From JBBSGD01 sp038254435 (GTDB taxonomy: Bacteria > Actinomycetota > CADDZG01 > WHSQ01), in contig JBBSGD010000097.1 in the NCBI GenBank assembly GCA_038254435.1, positions 1 to 5,698 on the forward strand: a stretch of 5,698 nt of DNA, in the 5' to 3' direction. Below, piece by piece: positions 1-5,543 of this stretch. Under the pieces are notes generated by a model that did not search any database, was not told the DNA's origin, and worked only from the letters and a program-made list of their open reading frames with translations. Position 1 is the first letter of the stretch. Each line of letters starts with the position of its first letter. Both the position numbers and the translations under genes were made by a program.

Positions 1-1378
1 CCTCCCCGCCCCCATTCGGTGCCCCCAGGTAGATTCGGACCTGGTTTCTTCCCGGTGAGGCCGGATGCAGGCTGACACCCACGAGCGTGCGGCCGGCCTT
101 GCCCCCCAGCGTCAGGTCACCCTGGTCGGGAAAGGCCGAGGTCCCTGGGGCGACGTTTGCCGCAGCCGCCTCCTCTCCCGCCTCGCGCGGCGGTAGCGGA
201 TAGGCCGCAAGCGCTGCTGCGGCCACTACCACGAGCAGCGCCAGGGCCGACTCGAGCCGCAGCATCGCTCGGCCCCGTCGCCAGGCGAACAGAGAGAGCG
301 GCACCATCGCTGCGATCACGGCCGCCTTCACCATCAGCGTGAGGCCGTAGGAGGACCCCAACAGCATCTTGGTGCTTCCAACTTCCTGGTACGCCTGCAC
401 CACGCCCAGTCCAACCGAAAGCAAGAACGCCCAGGGCGCCACCAGCGCAAAGCGCGTCAGCAAAAGTGTTCCGTTCTGATCCCACCCTCTCGACAGGCGC
501 AGCCAGCCGAGGGCAAGAATGCCTCCGGCCCAGAGGCCCGCGGCCGCGAGATGTGCGGCGTCAACGGCGATGCCCCCGATCGCGGGTTCGACGTCGGCGG
601 CGTGCCCGCCTGCTGCAAGCGCGGCGATCACAGCCGCGAGGAGCGCGGGTGACAAGCCCCTGCCGCGCAGCGCGGTGATGAGGACGCCCGCCTCGAGGCA
701 GACGCGCACCACGCGCGCCCATCCGGTGAAGCCGTTTGTCAGATAGCTCGCAAGCGATGACGGTGCAACCGAAGACGTTGCCACGATCGCTTCGCCGACC
801 ACCACTGCGATACCCGCTCCGAGCAGAACCGCTGCGGTCGAGACGGCGGGAAGGTGCAGCCCCTTGAGGTGCCGGCCGAGGAGGCGCAAGAGGGCAATTC
901 CGCAAGCGAGGAGCAGAGCGCCGTACTCGAACACACGCCCGGCCGAGACGAGCAGATCGCTGCCGGACGGCGCCGTCGAGGTGCCCCCGGCCGCCGCCGG
1001 ACCCGGTCTAGTCGCAACGCCAAAGTGGTAAGAGCCGCGAATTGTGTGGCCGTCCAGGGAGCTAACCGTCGTGTAGTCGACGCGGTAGACACCGGGCAGG
1101 TTCGTCGCCAGGGGCACACGCATGACTTGGCCCGACACGGTTCCCGAGTATTTTCTTCCCGAGGGCACGGTCACCAAAGCACGGGACAGCTTCGTGCTAA
1201 GAGGTTCGTCGAAGCGCAGCACCACGGTACCCGGCGTGGCGCCGACCTCGGCACCACCTTTCGGGTTCGAGGACACGAGAAGAGCATGGGCATCGGCCGT
1301 CGGGGCACCGATGATCGAGCTCGTGATGGCGAGGGCCACGAGCCACAGGAACATTCCGCGATGTACCAGCGGGGGCAT
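1..1378 (-). CDS. CopC-CopD fusion copper transport protein (YcnJ-like), 3' end cut off by the window
   Basis: The frame is open from ATG at 1378 to the window edge, giving 459 codons with no stop. Residues 1-30 form a signal peptide ending in ADA before His31. Residues 31-121 are a CopC domain: mature N-terminal His31 (HALLVSSNP), FDEPLS near 56-61, and SLDGH at 107-111. Asp109 and His111, with His31, match the Cu(II) site of CopC; a Met-rich Cu(I) site is absent. Residues 143-392 form a multi-helix CopD membrane domain with His259, His276 in HLAAAGLWAGG, and YGLTLMVKA at 344-352. From about 410 a second extracytoplasmic domain begins, as in YcnJ proteins, and is truncated here. The family binds copper outside the membrane and is thought to move it inward. 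Its place 62 bases after an oxidase-cluster gene suggests copper supply for CuA and CuB. The start is modest: GGAG lies 13 bases upstream, and Met9 (ATG at 1354) is an alternative. Confidence 0.9.
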   Translation of the reverse strand, partial: MPPLVHRGMFLWLVALAITSSIIGAPTADAHALLVSSNPKGGAEVGATPGTVVLRFDEPLSTKLSRALVTVPSGRKYSGTVSGQVMRVPLATNLPGVYRVDYTTVSSLDGHTIRGSYHFGVATRPGPAAAGGTSTAPSGSDLLVSAGRVFEYGALLLACGIALLRLLGRHLKGLHLPAVSTAAVLLGAGIAVVVGEAIVATSSVAPSSLASYLTNGFTGWARVVRVCLEAGVLITALRGRGLSPALLAAVIAALAAGGHAADVEPAIGGIAVDAAHLAAAGLWAGGILALGWLRLSRGWDQNGTLLLTRFALVAPWAFLLSVGLGVVQAYQEVGSTKMLLGSSYGLTLMVKAAVIAAMVPLSLFAWRRGRAMLRLESALALLVVVAAAALAAYPLPPREAGEEAAAANVAPGTSAFPDQGDLTLGGKAGRTLVGVSLHPASPGRNQVRIYLGAPNGGGE

Positions 1379-1440
1379 CCGCGGGCACCGGCTCCAAGCC
1401 TTCCGCCAAGTAAACGCGCGCCCCGAGGTGTGCGCTGCAG

Positions 1441-1629
1441 TCAGTGAAGAACGATGGCCGCGGCGGCCATCACGATCAAGACCACGATCACGACGAGAAA
1501 CACGGTTGCGTGATATTGAGCCCGGCTGGGCTCGGGAAGGCCTGCCGGGTTGCAGTCCTTGCAAACCGCCTGCCCCCACCCGATCGGCTTTCCACAGCGG
1601 ATGCAGTGATCGCCTCCGGAGCGCCTCAT
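1441..1629 (-). CDS. Small zinc-ribbon protein with one C-terminal membrane helix, function unknown
   Basis: The product is 62 residues. The N-terminal half has two CxxC pairs, Cys9/Cys12 (CIRC) and Cys23/Cys26 (CKDC), about ten residues apart, as in a zinc ribbon or rubredoxin-like knuckle. A short conserved-looking linker follows (NPAGLPEPSRAQYHATV, 27-43). One hydrophobic helix spans about 43-61 and ends at the C-terminus. The protein would be anchored with its metal knuckle at the membrane surface; which side is unclear. I recall similar CNPxGL...QxHGT small proteins beside oxidase genes in high-GC bacteria, but no assigned function. ATG at 1629 is chosen because AAGGG lies 8 bases upstream; GTG at 1638 would add three residues but overlaps that ribosome site. 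The gene starts 56 bases after ctaF and ends 62 bases before copCD. It could be an accessory subunit or assembly factor of the oxidase; that is inference from position. It is not a c-type cytochrome, because no CxxCH is present. Confidence 0.82.
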   Translation of the reverse strand: MRRSGGDHCIRCGKPIGWGQAVCKDCNPAGLPEPSRAQYHATVFLVVIVVLIVMAAAAIVLH

Positions 1630-1637
1630 TGCCGTCA
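1630..1637 (-). promoter_or_regulatory. Spacer placing the ribosome binding site (1638-1642) for the zinc-ribbon gene
   Basis: On the minus strand AAGGG (1638-1642) is followed by 8 bases and then ATG at 1629. The alternative GTG start at 1638 falls on the Shine-Dalgarno sequence itself, so this spacing decides the start in favour of the ATG. Confidence 0.6.
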
Positions 1638-1657
1638 CCCTTCAGTTGAACCCCCAT

Positions 1658-1681
1658 CCCGGCTCCCGCTGGAGAACCGGG
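1658..1681 (-). other. Hairpin just after the ctaF stop codon
   Basis: Read on the minus strand, CCCGG-TT-CTCC is followed by a four-base loop AGCG and then GGAG-CCGGG. This gives a nine-pair GC-rich stem with a two-base bulge, starting four bases after the ctaF stop codon. No run of T follows, so it does not look like an intrinsic terminator. It could protect or partly attenuate the message between the oxidase genes and the zinc-ribbon/copCD pair. Chance is possible at this GC content. Confidence 0.4.
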
Positions 1682-1685
1682 TCCA

Positions 1686-2159
1686 TTATCGTCGCTCGGG
1701 AACGTCGATCGTGTCGGTCGCCGGACCGGGCGGCGTGGGAGGAGTTGAGGGGGTGGGCACATGCCTCCATTGCCTGATGATGTCAACGAACCAGCCCGTC
1801 CCCGCAACCACGACCACCACCGCGCCTACCAGCAAGGCCCAACGTGACGCTACCGCCCCGATTGCCAGCACTGCGGCGCCCACAGACAGCACGAGCGGCC
1901 AGATCGTTGGACCCACATGGGGCTCCTCCTGGGCTTCCACGGCAACCGGCTCGGCTCGATCAGACGCGCCTTGCGCCTGCACTTCCACGCTTGCTCTCTT
2001 GACTGCCCGCGTCGCGTACAGCGCTAAGTAGAGGAACCCCCCGCCGACCACCAAGATGAGCGGAGCTCCCACGTACTCGCCGCTGGCGAACGCATAGATG
2101 ATCCCGGCCTCGATCAAAAAGGCTCCGATCCCCGCCGCTACCAGAGCGAAGAACTTCAT
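1686..2159 (-). CDS. ctaF: Cytochrome c oxidase subunit IV, actinobacterial CtaF type
   Basis: The product is 157 residues with four predicted membrane helices in two hairpins: about 3-25 and 29-51, then 84-105 and 107-125. They are separated by a polar, acidic loop at 52-82. GEYVGAPLILVVGGG (27-41) and GPTIWPL (83-89) match the pattern I know from actinobacterial CtaF (E-x-VG-x-x-L...G, then a WPL motif before helix 3). CtaF is a small structural subunit of actinobacterial aa3 oxidases and has no redox centre. The C-terminus carries an unusual proline/threonine-rich tail (about 134-157) beyond the last helix. ATG at 2159 is chosen: GGAGG lies 11 bases upstream, and the protein then begins directly with helix 1. 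The open frame extends to 2228, but that extension would overlap the end of ctaE and add a non-family N-terminus. The gene follows ctaE after 25 bases. Confidence 0.87.
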   Translation of the reverse strand: MKFFALVAAGIGAFLIEAGIIYAFASGEYVGAPLILVVGGGFLYLALYATRAVKRASVEVQAQGASDRAEPVAVEAQEEPHVGPTIWPLVLSVGAAVLAIGAVASRWALLVGAVVVVVAGTGWFVDIIRQWRHVPTPSTPPTPPGPATDTIDVPERR

Positions 2160-2184
2160 GATGGATGCGACCTCCACGCCGAGC

Positions 2185-2781
2185 TCACAGGGTGACGGCC
2201 GGATAGAAGACAACGTATATCCCGACACCCAGCAGCACGACGAAGTACCAGTAAAGGGCGGACGCCTGCGCCGATTCGCGCCTCAATCCCAGCTCTCCGG
2301 AACTAGCTCGCACGACCAGCAGAAGCAAGAGCACGACGCCGCCTATCACGTGCGCCAGCTCGATCGCCGTCATCAGGTAGAAGAGCGACGGATAGATTCC
2401 GTCTTTGATGCCGAACGCAAGGCCCTGGTAGCCGGCTATCAGGGCAACCACGAATGCCAGCGCGGCAACGAGCGTCGCCGCCACCCAGACAACCGTTCCG
2501 CGCGGGTAGCTCGAGTTTTTCAGCGTGCGCTGGGCGCCGATCATGAACAGCCCGCTGAGGACCAGGAGGGCAACCCCGATCGAAGGCACCACGAGACCGG
2601 GCAGGGGAATGTCCTTCGGGGGCCACACGCTCTGGGCTGCGAAGGTTGACCAGTAGATGCCGAAGAAGGCTCCGAAGAAAATGGCCTCCGAGGCAATGAA
2701 GATCGTCATGCCCATGACCGAGCTGCTGATGCCTCTCACCGCGCGCCCCTCGAGCGTTCGGTCCGTTGCCTCGAGGCTCAT
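2185..2781 (-). CDS. ctaE: Cytochrome c oxidase subunit III, short five-helix form
   Basis: The product is 198 residues with five membrane helices at about 20-45, 62-84, 96-118, 131-157 and 174-196. It lacks the two N-terminal helices of the seven-helix mitochondrial type, as in many actinobacterial and Gram-positive enzymes. Family landmarks are SEAIFFGAFFGIYW (31-44), containing the conserved Glu32, and AHVIGG (143-148) with His144. Two usual motifs differ: the FHGxH region reads IELAH, so Glu141 replaces the first His, and the last-helix YWHF motif reads YWYF. Subunit III stabilises subunit I and supports proton uptake into the D channel in the membrane-bound oxidase; it binds no metal. 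The start is firm: ATG at 2781 shares ATGA with the ctaD stop, and AGGAGG lies 7 bases upstream, so the two genes are probably translationally coupled. The frame stays open far upstream inside ctaD, but that part is a GC-rich artefact. Confidence 0.95.
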   Translation of the reverse strand: MSLEATDRTLEGRAVRGISSSVMGMTIFIASEAIFFGAFFGIYWSTFAAQSVWPPKDIPLPGLVVPSIGVALLVLSGLFMIGAQRTLKNSSYPRGTVVWVAATLVAALAFVVALIAGYQGLAFGIKDGIYPSLFYLMTAIELAHVIGGVVLLLLLVVRASSGELGLRRESAQASALYWYFVVLLGVGIYVVFYPAVTL

Positions 2782-4424
2782 GTCCCTCCCTCCTGAGCTG
2801 CGTCCCCCCGGAGACGCTGCTTCCGCAAGTCGTACACGGGTCGCTCCGAGCGGACATCCGGCAACACGTCGAAGTTGTGCGCAGGCGGCGGAGACGACGT
2901 CGCCCATTCCAGCGAGTATCCGTCCCAGGGGTCGTCCGGGACATCCTTGGGCTTCCTCAGGGAAACGATCAGGTTGGCGAAGGCGATCAGCATGGATACC
3001 GCTATCAGATAGGAGCCCGCAGAGGCCACCGCGTTGAGGGTGGTCCACCCCGCATCGGCAGGATAGCTGGCGATGCGCCTCGGCATACCCTCGAGTCCCA
3101 GGAAATGCATGGGGAAGAACGTGACGTTGAAGCCGATGAACATCAGCCAGAAGTGCCAGTACCCAAGCCGGCGGTTCAAGAACCTGCCCGTCATCTTTGG
3201 GAACCAGTAGTACATCGCCGCCATCACCGCAAAGAGCGTGCCCCCGAAGAGCACGTAGTGGATGTGCGCCACCACGAAGTACGTATCGTGAATTGCATAG
3301 TCCATCGCCGGCGCAGCCATCCAAACGCCGTCTATCCCGCCGATGAGGAACATGGCTATGAACCCCATCGCAAACAGCATCGGGGGTTCGAGACGTAGTT
3401 TCCCCTTCCACATCGTGAACAGCCAGTTGAAGAAGAGAACGCCTGTGGGTATGGAAATCAGCTCCGTCGTGACGGAGAAGAAGGAGTTGTCCACCAACCC
3501 TGTCGTGTACATGTGATGACCCCACACGCTGAACGACAGAGCTATTACCAGCATCAGCGCCAGGATCACACCCCTGTACCCAAACAGGGGCTTGCCGCTG
3601 AATACCGGCACGATCTCCGAGATGATGCCCCAGCCTCCCATGATCAGCATGTACACCTCGGGGTGCCCGAAAAACCAGAAGGTGTTGAGATAATTGGCGA
3701 TGCTGCCGCCTTGGCCGGGATCGAAGAACGCGGTCCCGAGATGCCTCTCGGTGAACATCATCACGAGATTGGCGGTGAATGAAGGCACCGCGAGGACCAC
3801 GAGCATCGAGGTACCGAGGGTCGCCCAGCAGAAGATGGGAAGCCGCGTCATGCTCATCCCCGGTGCCCGTAGTCGAAGCACCGTGACGATGAAGTTGATC
3901 GCCCCCAGAAGAGACGACACCCCCACGATCCCCAGCCCCAGGATCCACAGGTCCTCACCGGTCGCTCCCTGCAGAGACAGCGGCGCGTAGTTCGTCCACC
4001 CGGCCGCCGCCGCCCCGCCCTTGGCGATGAAACCGGCGACCATCGTCAATCCCCCTACAGGCAAGAGCCAGAAAGAAAGTGCGTTCACACGGGGGAAGGC
4101 CATATCCAGCGCGCCGATCTGCAGCGGCACGAAGTAATTGCCGAACCCCGCGAGGAGAGGGAAGATGACGAGGAAGATCATCAGCGAGCCGTGCATCGTG
4201 AAGATCTGGTTGTAGAGATCCGGGCTCAAGAACATAGAATTCGGCTGGATCAGCTGGGTGCGCATCAGCATCGCCATCGCTCCCCCGATGGCAAAGAAGC
4301 TGAAGGAATTAAACAAGTACATGATGCCGATCTTCTTGTGATCCGTGGTGGTGAGCCAGTCGAGGGCACGCTGGGGCCGGGGGCGCGGCGGTTGGGCTCT
4401 TACTCGGACCTCAGTCGTCGCCAT
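2778..4424 (-). CDS. ctaD: Cytochrome c oxidase subunit I (aa3-type, A1-like heme-copper oxidase)
   Basis: The product is 548 residues, full length for the family, with twelve membrane helices between about 33 and 488. It is the catalytic subunit, reducing O2 to water and pumping protons across the cytoplasmic membrane. Ligands seen: heme a His78 (TMHGSLM) and His389; heme a3 His387 (VVAHIHYVLFGG); CuB His254, His303 and His304 (FFGHPEVY, WGHHMY), with Tyr258 for the His-Tyr crosslink. D-channel residues Asn96, Asp107, Asn114 and Glu256 are present, and the HPEVY motif marks an A1-like enzyme. His379-Asp380 matches the Mg site. The K-channel lysine, normally in IPTGVK, is absent: the sequence reads IPTGVLFFNW, giving Leu330. 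The N-terminal TTTDHKKIG (25-33) is typical. The start at 4424 has a strong purine-rich ribosome site, GGAGGG, 8 bases upstream, and coxB ends 27 bases before. The stop overlaps the ctaE start. Confidence 0.98.
   Translation of the reverse strand: MATTEVRVRAQPPRPRPQRALDWLTTTDHKKIGIMYLFNSFSFFAIGGAMAMLMRTQLIQPNSMFLSPDLYNQIFTMHGSLMIFLVIFPLLAGFGNYFVPLQIGALDMAFPRVNALSFWLLPVGGLTMVAGFIAKGGAAAAGWTNYAPLSLQGATGEDLWILGLGIVGVSSLLGAINFIVTVLRLRAPGMSMTRLPIFCWATLGTSMLVVLAVPSFTANLVMMFTERHLGTAFFDPGQGGSIANYLNTFWFFGHPEVYMLIMGGWGIISEIVPVFSGKPLFGYRGVILALMLVIALSFSVWGHHMYTTGLVDNSFFSVTTELISIPTGVLFFNWLFTMWKGKLRLEPPMLFAMGFIAMFLIGGIDGVWMAAPAMDYAIHDTYFVVAHIHYVLFGGTLFAVMAAMYYWFPKMTGRFLNRRLGYWHFWLMFIGFNVTFFPMHFLGLEGMPRRIASYPADAGWTTLNAVASAGSYLIAVSMLIAFANLIVSLRKPKDVPDDPWDGYSLEWATSSPPPAHNFDVLPDVRSERPVYDLRKQRLRGDAAQEGGT
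2789..2794 (-). promoter_or_regulatory. Ribosome binding site of ctaE, inside the end of ctaD
   Basis: AGGAGG on the minus strand is followed by 7 bases and ATG at 2781. It lies within the last codons of ctaD. With the ATGA stop/start overlap it fixes the ctaE start and suggests coupled translation of subunits I and III. Confidence 0.8.
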
Positions 4425-4432
4425 ATCGCGAA

Positions 4433-4438
4433 CCCTCC
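4433..4438 (-). promoter_or_regulatory. Ribosome binding site of ctaD in a purine-rich leader
   Basis: GGAGGG on the minus strand sits 8 bases before ATG at 4424. It ends a purine-rich run (about 4433-4450, AGAGGAAGGGGAGGG) filling most of the short coxB-ctaD gap. This suggests strong, independent translation initiation of the catalytic subunit. Confidence 0.75.
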
Positions 4439-4451
4439 CCTTCCTCTCTTC

Positions 4452-5543
4452 TCATGACTCGCTCGGTGGCCCCACAATCAGGGTCCCTGACATCGCCGGA
4501 CCATGGATGTTGCACTGGAAGTAGTACTTGCCGGCTTGTAACGCGGGAACGGTGAACGTCTTCTTTGCTGGACCCGTAACGTTGGGGCTCAGGTAATAAC
4601 GGTGTTTCCTGCTGCTCGTATCGTAGATCGCGAAGTTGTGGGCGATCCCGCTATCCTTGTTCTCGAGGTCCAGCTTCCATGGCTTGCCGGCCGCGACTCC
4701 GATGCAGCTCTTGTCCCAGGCGATGTGCTGGGCCTCCAGCTCAACCTCCGATCCCGTGATCGCGCACGACCCGGTCGGGCTCGAGGCCTTTTTCTGCTGC
4801 TGCACCCACAGTTTGAACTGTGAAGGGGTGACGACCTTCATCACGAAGGTCATCCTCGTGTGATAGAGACCGCAGTACTGGGCGCAGCGGCCGTCGTAGG
4901 TGCCAAGCTTGTCCGGCGTAAAGCTGAACGAGTTGGGGTGGCCGGGCACGGCGTTGCGCATGAAGAGCAGATCAGGGACGTAGAACTCGTGGATCACGTC
5001 CGCCGCGACAAGCTCGACGTGGACCGGCTTGTCGACGGGCAGCTCGATGACCATGGGGCGCTGGTTGGTCACACCCGCAACGGTGACGCCCTCTTTCAGG
5101 TAGTCCGCGCTCCACTGCCACTGACTGCCGGATACGCGGAGACTCTCCCCCGAGCCGGAAACGGGCCGCTCGACTTGGGCAAGCGTCTTTTCTCCGAACG
5201 CCAGCAACAGGGTGATTATGAGCAACGGTACGGCGAAGAAGACCGCCAGCGCCACGTTGTTGCCTGAGGTCTGTGGTGGCTCCGAGTCGTCGCCGCGCCG
5301 TCGCCGGAACCGAATCACCGAAAGGAGCAAGAAGCCCTCCACGAAGATGAACACCGGTAGCGCCAGCCACAGGATCACGTAGAACAGGTTGTGCACCTCG
5401 TGGGCCTTCGACGAGACGCCCTGCTTGGCGCAGCCGGAGGCGAGAACCACCACGATCAGCCCCGCGCACAGCGGTCCCAGAGCCCGTCCGCGACTTCGCA
5501 GCCTTCTTGAACTTCCCTGGCCATGACGGTGTAACGGTTTCAC
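4452..5543 (-). CDS. coxB: Cytochrome c oxidase subunit II with fused C-terminal cupredoxin domain, lipoprotein
   Basis: The product is 363 residues, about 100 longer than a plain subunit II. Domains in order: basic N-terminus and lipoprotein signal with lipobox LASGC (Cys38 lipidated); membrane helices at about 53-77 and 96-116; aromatic electron-entry motif SQWQWS (140-145); CuA cupredoxin domain to about 240; linker; second cupredoxin domain at about 258-357. CuA ligands are His185 (VIHEFYVP), Cys220, Cys224, His228 and Met231; the usual Glu of CxExC is Gln222. The second domain has His302 (AHNF), Cys344, His347 and Met351 (FQCNIHGPAM), a plausible type 1 copper site, plus Cys260 and Cys280, which could pair. 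Subunit II accepts electrons outside the membrane and passes them to heme a in subunit I; the extra domain occupies the place of the cytochrome c domain of caa3 oxidases. GTG at 5543 overlaps the upstream stop by 4 bases, with AAGGAG 11 bases upstream. Residue 99 is Leu where a K-channel Glu is usual. Confidence 0.95.
   Translation of the reverse strand: MKPLHRHGQGSSRRLRSRGRALGPLCAGLIVVVLASGCAKQGVSSKAHEVHNLFYVILWLALPVFIFVEGFLLLSVIRFRRRRGDDSEPPQTSGNNVALAVFFAVPLLIITLLLAFGEKTLAQVERPVSGSGESLRVSGSQWQWSADYLKEGVTVAGVTNQRPMVIELPVDKPVHVELVAADVIHEFYVPDLLFMRNAVPGHPNSFSFTPDKLGTYDGRCAQYCGLYHTRMTFVMKVVTPSQFKLWVQQQKKASSPTGSCAITGSEVELEAQHIAWDKSCIGVAAGKPWKLDLENKDSGIAHNFAIYDTSSRKHRYYLSPNVTGPAKKTFTVPALQAGKYYFQCNIHGPAMSGTLIVGPPSES

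Noticed and set aside
117..485. Minus-strand open frame of 122 codons
   Set aside because: It is out of frame within the CopD domain, whose own frame is open with recognisable motifs and membrane helices.
1379..1440. Possible terminator or separate promoter between the zinc-ribbon gene and copCD
   Set aside because: No stem followed by a T-run and no convincing -35/-10 pair are visible in this 62-base GC-rich gap.
1441..1629. Possible small c-type cytochrome from its cysteine pairs
   Set aside because: The pairs read CIRCG and CKDCN. Neither is CxxCH, so heme c attachment is not supported.
854..1649. Plus-strand open frames of 175-197 codons
   Set aside because: They are antisense to the CopC-CopD fusion and the zinc-ribbon gene, have low-complexity Arg-rich translations, and lack convincing motifs.
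2160..2228. N-terminal extension of ctaF to 2228
   Set aside because: It would overlap the ctaE 3' end, has no ribosome site I can see, and puts a non-hydrophobic stretch before helix 1. ATG at 2159 has GGAGG at suitable distance.
2782..3948. Long open frame upstream of, and continuous with, ctaE on the same strand
   Set aside because: It lies out of frame inside ctaD, which is unmistakable. The translation is Arg/His/Gly-rich with no family resemblance until the ctaE ATG at 2781. It is a GC-rich overlap artefact.
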